From Dermabacter sp. (GTDB lineage: Bacteria; Actinomycetota; Actinomycetes; Actinomycetales; Dermabacteraceae): a stretch of 64,000 nucleotides of DNA. Both the position numbers and the translations under genes were made by a program. Below, piece after piece: positions 26,264 through 35,301 of the stretch. The DNA is taken from the NCBI GenBank assembly GCA_030538475.1, contig JAUNTX010000005.1:178522-242521 (forward strand), read 5' to 3'. Numbering within the stretch: the stretch's first letter is position 1; each line of letters opens with the position of its first letter. The notes under the pieces were generated by a model that worked only from the letters and a program-made list of their open reading frames with translations, was not told the DNA's origin and searched no databases.

Positions 26264-26283
26264 GCGCGTCGGCCCCGGGCCGC

Positions 26284-26289
26284 TACGCT
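26284..26289 (+). promoter_or_regulatory. candidate -10 element, leaderless start of maf
   Basis: TACGCT ends 6 bases before the maf ATG with no Shine-Dalgarno. A CTGAGC hexamer 18 bases upstream is a poor but possible -35. Confidence 0.42.
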
Positions 26290-26295
26290 CGCCTC

Positions 26296-26994
26296 ATGAC
26301 GATTGATGACTCGAGCGCGCCCGAGGCGCCGCTGCTCCTGCTCGCCTCGGCATCGCCGGGGCGCCGCGACACCCTCCGCCGCGCCCACATTGCCTTCACC
26401 GCCCTGCCAGCCGACGTGGACGAAGAGGGGATCCTCGCCGCGGCCCGGGCCGAGCACGGCTCTCTCGCGGCAGCCGACGAGGTTCTCCTGCTCGCGCGCG
26501 CGAAGGCGGAGCGCACGTGCTCGCTGTCCGACGGCGGCTACGTCGTGCTCGGCGCGGACTCGATGCTCGAGGTAAACGGCGAGCTCGTGGGTAAGCCGCT
26601 CACGCCCGAGGTCGCCGTTCAGCGGTGGAAGGACCTACGGTCGCAGACCGCGGTGCTGCACACGGGCCACTGGCTGATCGATGATCGCGATCCGGCCGAC
26701 GGCGGCACGGGTGCGAGCATTGGACGCACCGCGTCGGCCCGGCTCACCGCTGCGGCCCTGAGCGATACGGAGATCGAGGCGTACGTGGCCACCGGGGAGC
26801 CCCTGTGGGTCGCGGGCGGCTTCACGATTGACGGCTATGGCGGCCCGTTTATCGAGCGGATCGAGGGCGATCACCACACGGTGATCGGTCTCTCGCTCCC
26901 ACTGCTGCGTGAGATGCTGGCGGAGGTGGGGCTCTCGGTCACCGACCTGTGGGATGTCGACGGCGCCACCGAGCCGGGGGCTACGCTTCGGTAA
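26296..26994 (+). CDS. maf: Maf-family nucleoside triphosphate pyrophosphatase
   Basis: 232 aa. N-terminal LASASPGRRDTLRRAHIAF is the Maf signature (Ser and Arg binding the phosphates). VLGADSMLEVNGELVGKP contains the catalytic Asp and the conserved GKP loop; AGGFTIDGYGGPFIERIEGD is the second half of the site. Maf enzymes hydrolyse non-canonical or modified NTPs (dTTP/UTP or 7-methyl-GTP) to monophosphates. It sits between carboxylase subunit genes, a common position in Micrococcales. The start ATG follows a probable leaderless promoter. Confidence 0.92.
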   Translation: MTIDDSSAPEAPLLLLASASPGRRDTLRRAHIAFTALPADVDEEGILAAARAEHGSLAAADEVLLLARAKAERTCSLSDGGYVVLGADSMLEVNGELVGKPLTPEVAVQRWKDLRSQTAVLHTGHWLIDDRDPADGGTGASIGRTASARLTAAALSDTEIEAYVATGEPLWVAGGFTIDGYGGPFIERIEGDHHTVIGLSLPLLREMLAEVGLSVTDLWDVDGATEPGATLR

Positions 26995-27092
26995 CCTCTC
27001 GCCGCGCCCGCCCGCGGTATATGCTCGGTGGTTGCCGAACAGTTCCGCTGATCACCGGCCTCGCTTGACACCGCCCAGTAAAGGACGCTCGC

Positions 27093-28871
27093 ATGTCTCG
27101 ACCCGCACCGTATCGCCCGTTCCATACGGTCTTGATCGCGAATCGCGGCGAGATCGCCGTGCGTATCGCGCGGGCGTGCAAGGACGCCGGGCTGCGGTCC
27201 GTGGCGGTGTATTCGGATACCGATCGCGACGCCCTGCACACCAGGATTGCCGACGAGGCCTATGCGCTCGGCGGCGCGACCGCGGCCCAGTCCTATCTGG
27301 TGCTCGACAAGATTCTCGATATCGCGCAGCGCTCGGGCGCCGATGCGATTCACCCGGGCTACGGCTTCCTCTCCGAGCGCGCCGACTTCGCCCAGGCCGT
27401 CATGGACGCGGGCCTCGTGTGGATCGGTCCCCCGCCGCGCGCCATCGAACAGCTCGGCGACAAGGTGTCCGCGCGCCACATCGCGCAAGAGGCGGGCGCT
27501 CCGCTCGTCGCGGGCACGAAGGATCCCGTGCAGGGCAGCGACGAGGTGGTGGCGTTTGCGAAGGAGCACGGCCTGCCCATCGCGATCAAGGCGGCCTTCG
27601 GCGGTGGGGGCCGCGGCCTCAAGGTGGCCCGCGAACTGTCCGAGGTGCGCGAGCTCTTCGATTCGGCCACGCGCGAAGCGGTCGCGGCGTTCGGGCGCGG
27701 CGAGTGCTTCGTCGAGCGCTATCTCGATGCGCCGCGCCACGTGGAGACGCAGTGCCTCGCCGATGCCCACGGCAACGTCCAGGTGGTCTCCACGCGCGAT
27801 TGCTCGCTGCAGCGGCGCCACCAGAAACTCGTGGAGGAGGCCCCGGCGCCGTTCCTGACCGAGGATCAGCAGCGCGAGCTCGTGAGCGCCTCGAAGGCGA
27901 TCCTCAAGCAGGCGAAGTACGTGGGCGCGGGCACGTGCGAGTTCCTCATCGGCAAGGACTCCACCATTTCCTTCCTCGAGGTCAACACCCGCCTGCAGGT
28001 CGAGCACCCCGTGACAGAAGAGGTCACGGGCATCGACCTGGTGCGCGAGCAGTTCCGCATCGCCGCGGGCGAGGAGATCAGCGACGAGGATCCCGAGGTG
28101 CGCGGGCACAGCATCGAGTTCCGCATCAATGGCGAGGATGCCGGTCGCGGCTTCCTGCCCTCCCCCGGGCCCGTCGCGGTGTTCGAGCCCCCGCTCGGCC
28201 CGGGCGTGCGCGTGGATTCGGGCGTGCGCAGCGGCGATGTCATTTCCGGGAACTTCGATTCGATGCTCGCAAAGCTCATCGTCACGGGCGCCACGCGCGA
28301 GGAGGCGCTCGAGCGTTCCCGCCGCGCCCTCGACGAGTTCCAGGTGAAGGGCCTGCCGACGGTGCTGCCGTTCCACCGCCTCATCGTGGACGATCCGGCG
28401 TTCGCCCCCGGCGATCCCGCCACGCCCTTTGGCATTCACACGCGCTGGATCGAAACCGAGTTCACGGGCCAGATCGCCCCCGCGCCCCACCCGAACGACG
28501 TGGACGGGGACGAGGATCGCGAGTCGGTGGTCGTCGAGATCGACGGCCGCCGCGTCGAGGTCTCCCTTCCCTCCTCGCTGCGCGCGCCCCGCGCGGATGC
28601 GCCGCGCAGGCGCGCCCGCCGCTCCTCGGCGAATGCCGCCGGGGCCGCGAGTGCCGGCAACGCCGTGAGCGCGCCCATGCAGGGCACGATCGTCAAGGTC
28701 GTGGCAGAAGCGGGCCAGAGCGTGGCCGACGGCGACCTGCTGGTCGTGCTCGAGGCGATGAAGATGGAGCAGCCCATCCTCGCCCACCGCAGCGGGGTCA
28801 TCGCGAACCTCGATGCCGAGGTGGGCGCCACGGTGTCGGCCGGCGCCGTGCTGTGCACGATCGAGGACTAA
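27093..28871 (+). CDS. accA3: acetyl/propionyl-CoA carboxylase alpha subunit (biotin carboxylase + BCCP)
   Basis: 592 aa. Biotin carboxylase domain 1-450: [28 protein letters not shown] (ATP-grasp loop), [18 protein letters not shown] (metal and bicarbonate residues). A basic/Ala linker (about 485-520) leads to the biotinyl domain, with [10 protein letters not shown] and Lys557 as the biotinylation site. It carboxylates its own biotin with ATP and bicarbonate and pairs with the beta and epsilon subunits upstream. BirA at 23258-24271 is the likely modifying enzyme. A TATGCT hexamer at 27020 may be the -10. Confidence 0.95.
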   Translation: MSRPAPYRPFHTVLIANRGEIAVRIARACKDAGLRSVAVYSDTDRDALHTRIADEAYALGGATAAQSYLVLDKILDIAQRSGADAIHPGYGFLSERADFAQAVMDAGLVWIGPPPRAIEQLGDKVSARHIAQEAGAPLVAGTKDPVQGSDEVVAFAKEHGLPIAIKAAFGGGGRGLKVARELSEVRELFDSATREAVAAFGRGECFVERYLDAPRHVETQCLADAHGNVQVVSTRDCSLQRRHQKLVEEAPAPFLTEDQQRELVSASKAILKQAKYVGAGTCEFLIGKDSTISFLEVNTRLQVEHPVTEEVTGIDLVREQFRIAAGEEISDEDPEVRGHSIEFRINGEDAGRGFLPSPGPVAVFEPPLGPGVRVDSGVRSGDVISGNFDSMLAKLIVTGATREEALERSRRALDEFQVKGLPTVLPFHRLIVDDPAFAPGDPATPFGIHTRWIETEFTGQIAPAPHPNDVDGDEDRESVVVEIDGRRVEVSLPSSLRAPRADAPRRRARRSSANAAGAASAGNAVSAPMQGTIVKVVAEAGQSVADGDLLVVLEAMKMEQPILAHRSGVIANLDAEVGATVSAGAVLCTIED

Positions 28872-28888
28872 AACGGACCTCTGAGCGG

Positions 28889-28894
28889 TACAGT
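28889..28894 (+). promoter_or_regulatory. candidate -10 element before purine-nucleoside phosphorylase
   Basis: TACAGT lies 7 bases before the ATG; the G-run between them is a poor ribosome-binding site because of its spacing. Fits a leaderless start. Confidence 0.38.
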
Positions 28895-28901
28895 GGGGGC
28901 C

Positions 28902-29744
28902 ATGAATGAGAGCCTTCACGACCCCTACGAGCGCGCCAAAGCTGCCGCCGCCGATATCCGCTCCGCGTCGGGACTTCCCGGCATCGACATCGCCATCACG
29001 CTGGGATCCGGCTGGTCCGGCGCCGCCGAACTGATCGGCGAGGAGGTGTGGTCCGCACCCGCGGATTCCATCACGGGCTTCCACTCCCCCGCCGTGGACG
29101 GCCACGTCGGCAGCCTGCGCATCCTGAGGGCCCCGTCGGGCGCGCTCGTGCTCGTGCTCGGGGCGCGCACCCACTACTACGAGGGCCGCGGCGTGGCGGC
29201 GACCGTGCACGGCGTGCGCGTGGCCGCGGCGCTTGGCGCGACGCAGTTGGTTCTCACGAATGGCTGCGGAGGCCTCAACCCCGCCTGGAGCCCCGGCACG
29301 GCGGTGATCATCAGCGATCACATCAACTTCACGGGCGATGCGCCGATCACGGGCGCCACGTTCATCGACCAGACCGAGGCGTACAGCGCGCGCTTGCGCG
29401 CCATTGCCCGCGAGGTCGATCCCTCTCTTGAGGAGGGCGTCTACATGCAGTTCCGCGGCCCGTTCTACGAATCTCCCGCGGAGGTGCGGATGGCGGGCGT
29501 GCTCGGGGCCGATCTGGTGGGGATGTCCACCGTGCTGGAAGCGATGGCGGCCCGCGAGGCCGGGCTCGAGGTGCTCGGCCTGTCGCTCGTCACGAACCTC
29601 GCGGCGGGCATTTCGCCGACGCCCCTGAATCACGAAGAGGTGCTCGAGGCAGGCCGGGCCGCGGCTCCGCGCCTCGCGACGCTCCTTGCCGACATCGTTG
29701 CGCGCGTGGCCGAGGCCGCGGGCACCGGGGAGGCAGCACGATGA
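28902..29744 (+). CDS. punA: purine-nucleoside phosphorylase (trimeric class)
   Basis: 280 aa from ATG (an in-frame GTG 9 bases earlier is possible). Class II PNP: ITLGSGWSGAAEL phosphate loop, ARTHYYEGRGV, LTNGCGGLNPAWSPG and YMQFRGPFYESPAEVRMAG (base-binding Glu and Met), with SLVTNLAAG supplying the purine-contacting Asn. It splits (deoxy)guanosine and (deoxy)inosine with phosphate to give base and (deoxy)ribose-1-phosphate. The stop overlaps the next ATG; the phosphomutase, DeoC, DeoA and Cdd nearby process the products. Confidence 0.95.
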   Translation: MNESLHDPYERAKAAAADIRSASGLPGIDIAITLGSGWSGAAELIGEEVWSAPADSITGFHSPAVDGHVGSLRILRAPSGALVLVLGARTHYYEGRGVAATVHGVRVAAALGATQLVLTNGCGGLNPAWSPGTAVIISDHINFTGDAPITGATFIDQTEAYSARLRAIAREVDPSLEEGVYMQFRGPFYESPAEVRMAGVLGADLVGMSTVLEAMAAREAGLEVLGLSLVTNLAAGISPTPLNHEEVLEAGRAAAPRLATLLADIVARVAEAAGTGEAAR

Positions 29745-31447
29745 GCGGCCTTGACAGCAGCCTGCAGAGTGAGGCCCGGGCCTGGCTCGCCGACGATCCC
29801 GATGCCGCGACGCGCGAGGAGCTTGAAGCGGCGCTCGCGCGGGCCGCATCCGGCGACCGGGCCGCGATCGCCGATCTGGAGGATGCCTTCAGCGGCACCC
29901 TGCAGTTTGGGACGGCGGGCCTTCGCGGACGCATGGGGCCCGGCCCGAATCGCATGAACATCGCCGTGGTCTCGCGTGCCGCCGCCGGCCTCGCCGCGTA
30001 TCTGCGCAGCGAGGTGGGCGATGCCCGCGTGGTCATCGGCTACGACGCCCGCTACCACTCGCGCGACTTCGCCGAGCGCAGCGCGGCCATCATGGTGGCC
30101 GCGGGCCACCACGTGACCCTCATGCCCGAGACGTGGCCGACGCCCGTGCTCGCCTACGCCGTGCGGGCCCTCGATGCCGATTGCGGCATCATGGTGACCG
30201 CCTCCCACAATCCCGCGCCGGACAACGGCTACAAGGTGTACCTGGGCGGCCGCGCGGCCGATGCCGATGGCCGCGGGGTGCAGATCGTGCCGCCTGCCGA
30301 CGCCCTCATTGCCGCCGAGATCGCCGGCGTCGGTCCCGTCACGCAGATCCCGGTCGCGCCGTCGGGCTGGGACCTCGCGTCCGAGACTCTCGTGGACGAT
30401 TACGTCGGCCAGATCACCCCGGTCGCGGCGAACGGCCCAAAGAAGCTGCGGATCGTCCACACGGCGATGCACGGCGTGGGCAACACCACCATGCAGGCGG
30501 CGTTTGGCCGCGCGGGCTTCATCGACGTGCACTCGGTGCCGGAGCAGGCGGTGCCGGACCCCGACTTCCCGACGGTGCCGTTCCCGAACCCGGAGGAAAA
30601 GGGCGCGATGGATCTCGCGCTCAAGCTCGCGGAGCGCGTGCAGGCCGATCTGGTGATCGCGAACGATCCCGATGCGGACCGCTGCGCGGCGGCGATCTAC
30701 GACGAGCGCCGCGCCCAGTGGCGCATGCTGCACGGCGACGAGCTGGGCCTCTTGCTCGCCACCTACCTCGTGGATCACCTCGGGGTGCGCGGCACGCTCG
30801 CCAACTCGATTGTCTCCTCGCGCTCGCTGGCCGCCCTCGCGACCGAGCGGGGCCTGCCGTCGGTCCAGACGCTCACGGGCTTCAAGTGGATCGCCCGCGC
30901 GCCCGGCATCGCGTTCGGGTACGAGGAAGCGATCGGCTACTGCGTGCTGCCGGAAGTCGTGAAGGACAAGGACGGGATTTCCGCCGCGCTCGCCATCGCA
31001 CAGCTTGCCGCGATCCTCAAGCACGACGGCTCGTCGCTCGGCGCCCTGCTCGATGACCTGGCGCGTCAGTTCGGCCTGTACCTCACGGATCAGGTGTCGA
31101 TCCGGGTCGAGGATCTCTCGCGGATCGGCGAGATGATGGAGCGCCTGCGCACGGCCCCGCCCGAGACGCTGCTGGGCTCGCCCGCGCAGATGACGGACCT
31201 GGCCGACGGCTCGGTGGAGACAACGGGCCTGCCGCCCACGGACGGCCTGCTGATCCTCGCCGAGGACGGCACGCGCGTCATCGTGCGCCCGTCGGGCACC
31301 GAGCCGAAGCTCAAGGCGTACCTCGAGGTCATCGCCCCGGTTCCTGCCGAGGCCTCGTTCGAGGATCTCACCGAGGTGCGCGATCACGCCGCCTCGCGGA
31401 TCACCGACCTCGCCGCCGAGGTGCGCGCGGCGCTCGGCGTCCAGTAG
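29741..31447 (+). CDS. phosphohexomutase / phosphopentomutase-like enzyme (PMM/PGM family)
   Basis: 568 aa. Alpha-D-phosphohexomutase domains I-IV: TASHNPAPDNGYKVY with the phosphoserine, NDPDADRCAAAIYD metal loop, GYEEAIGYCVLPEVV sugar-binding loop and VRPSGTEPKLKAYLEV phosphate-binding loop. Length matches the PmmB/YbbT group rather than the 450-residue ManB group. Annotated relatives act on mannose- or glucose-phosphates; coupling to PNP by ATGA overlap suggests ribose-1-phosphate/ribose-5-phosphate interconversion as the main role here. ManC at 42088 could still use it for mannose-1-phosphate. Confidence 0.9.
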   Translation: MSGLDSSLQSEARAWLADDPDAATREELEAALARAASGDRAAIADLEDAFSGTLQFGTAGLRGRMGPGPNRMNIAVVSRAAAGLAAYLRSEVGDARVVIGYDARYHSRDFAERSAAIMVAAGHHVTLMPETWPTPVLAYAVRALDADCGIMVTASHNPAPDNGYKVYLGGRAADADGRGVQIVPPADALIAAEIAGVGPVTQIPVAPSGWDLASETLVDDYVGQITPVAANGPKKLRIVHTAMHGVGNTTMQAAFGRAGFIDVHSVPEQAVPDPDFPTVPFPNPEEKGAMDLALKLAERVQADLVIANDPDADRCAAAIYDERRAQWRMLHGDELGLLLATYLVDHLGVRGTLANSIVSSRSLAALATERGLPSVQTLTGFKWIARAPGIAFGYEEAIGYCVLPEVVKDKDGISAALAIAQLAAILKHDGSSLGALLDDLARQFGLYLTDQVSIRVEDLSRIGEMMERLRTAPPETLLGSPAQMTDLADGSVETTGLPPTDGLLILAEDGTRVIVRPSGTEPKLKAYLEVIAPVPAEASFEDLTEVRDHAASRITDLAAEVRAALGVQ

Positions 31448-31467
31448 GAGCACCCCGCACGCGCGAA

Positions 31468-31504
31468 GCGGCCCCGGTTCTCTGCATGGAGAGTCCGGGG
31501 CCGC
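31468..31504. terminator. bidirectional intrinsic terminator between phosphomutase and deoC
   Basis: A 10-bp perfect stem (GCGGCCCCGG at 31468-31477 with CCGGGGCCGC at 31495-31504) continues inward through TCTC/GAGA. It lies midway between two convergent stops, so it can serve both strands. There is no long T-run on either side. Confidence 0.75.
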
Positions 31505-31537
31505 CGTGCGTGATAGGGGCCCGCGCCCCTGGTCGTC

Positions 31538-32254
31538 CTAGTAGCCGTCGCCCGAGGCGGCCTCGCTGCCCGCGAACTCCTCGACGATGGCGCGGGTGCC
31601 GGACAGGCCCAGGCGGTTCGCCCCGGCCTCCACCATCGCGCGCGCGGCCTCGAGTGTGCGGATCCCGCCCGAGGCCTTGACGCCGAGGCGCTCGCCAACG
31701 GTGCGGCGCATGAGTGCCACGGCGTGCACGCTCGCGCCACCGGCGCCGTGGAACCCGGTCGAGGTCTTCACGAAGTCCGCCCCGGCGCGTTCGGCGGCCT
31801 CGCAGACCCCGATAATCTGCTCGTCGGTAAGCGCAGCGGACTCGATGATGACCTTGAGCAGGACGTTCGGGGCGGCGGCGCGCACGGCGGCGGTCTCCGC
31901 CTCGGTCGCGGCAAAGTCGCCCGCGACCGCGAGGCCCACGTTGATCACCATGTCGATCTCGTCGGCGCCCTTGGCGGCGGCGTCGGCCGCCTCGAAGGCC
32001 TTCACCTCGGGGGCGTGCTGACCGGAGGGGAAGCCGACGACGGTGGCCACGTGCACCGTGGTCTGAATCGGCAGCATCGACGGCGAGACGCAGATCGAGT
32101 AGGTGCCGAGGGCCTCGGCCTCGCGGGCGAGCGCCTCGGCGTCAGCGCGGGTCGATTCGGGCTTCAGGAGCGTGTGGTCGACGAGCGCGGCGAGCGCCTG
32201 CGGGGTCTCGGGGACGGCGACGGGCGCGGAAAGGGACGGGGAATCAGGTGTCAT
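31538..32254 (-). CDS. deoC: deoxyribose-phosphate aldolase
   Basis: 238 aa TIM-barrel class I aldolase. Landmarks: [15 protein letters not shown] at the N terminus, [39 protein letters not shown] carrying the Schiff-base Lys, and [16 protein letters not shown] with the second active-site Lys. It cleaves 2-deoxyribose-5-phosphate to glyceraldehyde-3-phosphate and acetaldehyde, the final step of deoxynucleoside catabolism. An ATG three codons upstream is an alternative start. Divergent from the kinase/Nudix gene. Confidence 0.95.
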   Translation of the reverse strand: MTPDSPSLSAPVAVPETPQALAALVDHTLLKPESTRADAEALAREAEALGTYSICVSPSMLPIQTTVHVATVVGFPSGQHAPEVKAFEAADAAAKGADEIDMVINVGLAVAGDFAATEAETAAVRAAAPNVLLKVIIESAALTDEQIIGVCEAAERAGADFVKTSTGFHGAGGASVHAVALMRRTVGERLGVKASGGIRTLEAARAMVEAGANRLGLSGTRAIVEEFAGSEAASGDGY

Positions 32255-32319
32255 GAGCGCCATTGTGTCACGCCCATCTCGGTGGGACGGGCCTCCCCGG
32301 GCCTCTAGAATGGGTGTCC

Positions 32320-33507
32320 GTGAACCCTTCGAATCCGCCGTCGGCCCCGGCATCCAGCGCCCCGCGTCGGCGCGTCCTCGTCCTCGCCGGACCGTCGGGC
32401 AGCGGGAAGGGGCGCGTGGGCGAGCACTCGGGGCTGCCGGTGCTGAACCTGGATGATTTCTACCGCGATCACACGGACGACGCCCTGCCGCGCGCGTGGG
32501 GCATCGTGGACTGGGACAGCCCCGACTCGTGGCACGCGGACCACGCGCTCGCCGCGCTCACGGCCCTGTGCCACGGCGATCAGTGCGAGATCCCCACCTA
32601 TTCGATCCCCGAATCCCGGCGCACGGGCACGCGCGTCATGGACGTGAGCGGGGCGCCCCTCATCATCGCCGAAGGCATCTTCGCGGCCGAACTGGTGGCG
32701 CCCCTGGCCGCGCAGGGCCTCCTCGCCGACGCCATCGTCCTCGACCGCCCCGCCTCCCTCGTGTGGGCGCTGCGCTTCGTGCGCGACGTGCGTCAAAGCC
32801 GCAAGTCCCTGCCCACGCTCGTGCGCCGCGGGCTCGGCCTCGCGCGCACCCAGGAGGCCGACGTGGCCCGCTGGGCGGGCGCCGGGATGCGCCGCCTCGG
32901 GCTGCGGGCCTCGCTCGCGCGGGTGCGCACGCTCGCTCGCGTGGCGCACGCGGAAAGCCACCACCGGCCGCATCTGGCCCGCGGCCGCTCGGCATCGGGG
33001 GCGCGCCCGACGGGCGCGGAGCAGCCGACGATTCACGTCTCCGCGGTCTGCTTCGTCTACCGCGAGCCCGAAGGCCCAGGCCTTCCGGACGGGCAGTGGC
33101 TCACCCTCGCGGTGCGCAAGAAGGGCACCGCCCTGTTCATGCAGCCGGGCGGCAAGCCCGAGACGGAGGAATCCCCCGTCGCGTGCGCCGTGCGCGAGAT
33201 CAAGGAAGAGCTCGGGGTGAGCCTCGATCCGGAGCGCCTCGCGAGTCTCGGGCGTTTTCACACCGCGGCGGCGAACGAGGCGCACACGCGGCTCACGTCC
33301 GACGTGTTCCTCGCTCCCGAGGTGCACAACCCCGGCGAGTTCGCGGCCCACGCGGAAATCGAGGAGGTGCGGTGGTTCCCCGTGGACGCCCCCGATCCCG
33401 AGGCACCGATCGCGCCGCTGTTTCGCGAGGTCGTGATCCCGGAGCTCCTCGCCCGCCTCGCCTCTCCCGCGACGCCACCCGCCACGCCCGGGGGCGCGAC
33501 CCGCTAG
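32320..33507 (+). CDS. uridine-kinase-like P-loop protein fused to a Nudix hydrolase
   Basis: 395 aa in one uninterrupted frame. Residues 1-215: kinase-like domain with Walker [13 protein letters not shown] (Gly replaces the usual Ser/Thr after Lys), [20 protein letters not shown] and [18 protein letters not shown], as in uridine/cytidine kinases. Residues about 245-380: Nudix domain whose box [20 protein letters not shown], then LGV, fits the G-x5-E-x7-REUXEEXGU rule exactly. These two families are usually separate neighbouring genes, so the fusion could couple nucleoside phosphorylation with NTP clean-up. The start is chosen at the second GTG, 8 bases after TAGAAT. Its stop shares the tetranucleotide CTAG with the convergent deoA stop. 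Confidence 0.82.
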   Translation: MNPSNPPSAPASSAPRRRVLVLAGPSGSGKGRVGEHSGLPVLNLDDFYRDHTDDALPRAWGIVDWDSPDSWHADHALAALTALCHGDQCEIPTYSIPESRRTGTRVMDVSGAPLIIAEGIFAAELVAPLAAQGLLADAIVLDRPASLVWALRFVRDVRQSRKSLPTLVRRGLGLARTQEADVARWAGAGMRRLGLRASLARVRTLARVAHAESHHRPHLARGRSASGARPTGAEQPTIHVSAVCFVYREPEGPGLPDGQWLTLAVRKKGTALFMQPGGKPETEESPVACAVREIKEELGVSLDPERLASLGRFHTAAANEAHTRLTSDVFLAPEVHNPGEFAAHAEIEEVRWFPVDAPDPEAPIAPLFREVVIPELLARLASPATPPATPGGATR

Positions 33508-34790
33508 AGAATGCGGTCGATCACGAGGGAGCCGCGCGTGAACGCCTCGCCCGGCTCGATGCTCCATGCGCCGTCGATGGCCTCGAGCGCGCGCGGCAAG
33601 CGGTCCTCGGTATCGGTGTGTAGGACCGCGAGTACCTCCCCCGCCTGGACGGTGTCGCCCACCGTCTTGGCCAGTTCCACGCCCGCGCCGAACTGCACGG
33701 CCTCGCCCGGGCGGGAGCGGCCCGCACCGAGGCGCCATCCGGCCACACCCACCTGCATCGCGTCGAGCCCGCGCACCACGCCCGAGGCCGTCGCTCGGAC
33801 CTCGTGCGTATACCGGGCCGTCGGCAGCGGCGCATCCACGTCGCCGCCCTGCGCGGTGATCATGCGGCGCCACACGTCCATCGCGGAGCCGTCCGCGAGC
33901 GCCCCCGCCACGTCCACGTCCGTCACTCCCGCGGCGTTCAGCATTTCGGTCGCGAGCGCGACCGTCAGCTCGACCACGTCGGAGGGGCCGCCACCGGCGA
34001 GCACCTCGACGCTCTCGCGCACTTCGAGGGCGTTGCCCACCGTGAGGCCGAGCGGCACCGACATGTCGGTCAGCAGCGCCACCGTCTTCACGCCCGCGTC
34101 GGTCCCCAAATCCACCATGGTGCGGGCCAGCTCGCGCGCCCGGTCTTCGTCGGCCATGAAGGCGCCCGCGCCGGTCTTCACGTCAAGCACGAGCGAGGCC
34201 GTGCCCTCGGCGATCTTCTTGCTCATGATCGAGCTCGCGATGAGCGGGATCGCCTCGACCGTCCCGGTCACATCGCGCAGGGCGTAGAGCTTCTTGTCGG
34301 CGGGCGCGAGGCCGCTGCCCGCGGCGCAGATGACCGCGCCCACGGATTCGAGCTGGGCAAGGATCTCCTCGTTGCTCAGGTGCGCCCGCCAGCCGGGGAT
34401 CGATTCGAGCTTGTCGAGGGTCCCGCCCGTGTGGCCGAGCCCGCGCCCGCTGAGCTGTGGGACCGCGACGCCGAAGCGGGCCACGAGCGGGGCCAGCGGG
34501 AGGGTGATCTTGTCTCCCACGCCGCCGGTCGAGTGCTTGTCGGAGGTCGTGCGGGTCAGGCTCGAGAAGTCCATGCGCTCGCCCGAGGCGATCATGGCCG
34601 CGGTCCACTGCCCGATTTCTTCGCGGTCCATGCCCTGCAGGAAGATCGCCATGGCGAGCGCGCTCATCTGCTCTTCGGCGATCACGCCGCGCGTGTACGC
34701 GTCGATGGTCCAGGCGATCTGCTCCGGGTTCAGGCGGTGCCCGTCGCGCTTGGCGCGGATGATGTCAACGGTGTCAAAGGCTTCGGCCAT
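33504..34790 (-). CDS. deoA: thymidine phosphorylase
   Basis: 428 aa. Glycosyltransferase family 3 fold: IRAKRDGHRLNPEQIAW at the N terminus, DKHSTGGVGDKITLPLAPLV phosphate/pyrimidine site, and LDVKTGAGAFMADEDRA. The C-terminal ARYTHEVRATASGVV domain is characteristic of pyrimidine nucleoside phosphorylases. It converts thymidine or deoxyuridine plus phosphate to base and deoxyribose-1-phosphate, feeding DeoC after mutase action. Downstream of cdd on the same strand (67 bp gap), so one salvage operon is likely. Confidence 0.95.
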   Translation of the reverse strand: MAEAFDTVDIIRAKRDGHRLNPEQIAWTIDAYTRGVIAEEQMSALAMAIFLQGMDREEIGQWTAAMIASGERMDFSSLTRTTSDKHSTGGVGDKITLPLAPLVARFGVAVPQLSGRGLGHTGGTLDKLESIPGWRAHLSNEEILAQLESVGAVICAAGSGLAPADKKLYALRDVTGTVEAIPLIASSIMSKKIAEGTASLVLDVKTGAGAFMADEDRARELARTMVDLGTDAGVKTVALLTDMSVPLGLTVGNALEVRESVEVLAGGGPSDVVELTVALATEMLNAAGVTDVDVAGALADGSAMDVWRRMITAQGGDVDAPLPTARYTHEVRATASGVVRGLDAMQVGVAGWRLGAGRSRPGEAVQFGAGVELAKTVGDTVQAGEVLAVLHTDTEDRLPRALEAIDGAWSIEPGEAFTRGSLVIDRIL

Positions 34791-34857
34791 GACGGATCCT
34801 TCCGTAGGAAAAGGGGCGCGCGCCGAGGACTGCTGGCCGCGCGAGGGGTGGGGTGGG

Positions 34858-35301
34858 TCAATCGCGGGCCGAGCGGTGCGTCGTCAGGTCGCTCGCGCCG
34901 AAGGACTGCGGCAGGATCTCCTCGAGGGTGCGCGGCCCGAGCGGGGTGAGGATCGTGAAATCGTCGGCGGCGTGTTCGGCGAGCAGCTGGCGGCAGCGGC
35001 CGCACGGCATGATGACCTCGCCGTCGCCGTTGACGCACACGAAGTGGGTGAGCGTGCCGCCTCCCGTGGCCACGAGTTCAGACACCAGTCCGCATTCGGC
35101 GCACAGAGTCACGCCGTAGCCGGCGTTTTCCACGTTGCAACCGCGCACGATCCGGCCGTCGTCGGCCCGCGCCGCCGCCCCCACCGGGAAGCCCGAGTAC
35201 GGGGCGTAGGCACGCACGGTCATGTCGCGGGCGTCCGCGAGCAGGGGCGCGAACTCCTCGCCCACCTCGCCTGCGCCGCTGGAGATGTTACTGCTTGACA
35301 T
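34858..35301 (-). CDS. cdd: cytidine deaminase
   Basis: 147 aa tetrameric-type enzyme. YAPYSGFPVGAAARADDG and GCNVENAGYGVTLCAE (zinc Cys and catalytic Glu), then MPCGRCRQLLAE (two more zinc Cys). It deaminates cytidine and deoxycytidine to uridine and deoxyuridine, which deoA can then cleave. The ATG start lies inside the last 14 bases of the upstream permease gene, a coupled arrangement that ties salvage to uptake. ATG four codons further upstream is possible. Confidence 0.95.
   Translation of the reverse strand: MSSSNISSGAGEVGEEFAPLLADARDMTVRAYAPYSGFPVGAAARADDGRIVRGCNVENAGYGVTLCAECGLVSELVATGGGTLTHFVCVNGDGEVIMPCGRCRQLLAEHAADDFTILTPLGPRTLEEILPQSFGASDLTTHRSARD

Noticed and set aside
26871..29849. 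992-codon open frame on the minus strand opposite maf, accA3 and PNP
   Set aside because: Antisense shadow of well-identified genes; Arg/Gly/His-rich composition with no domain, as expected in very GC-rich coding DNA.
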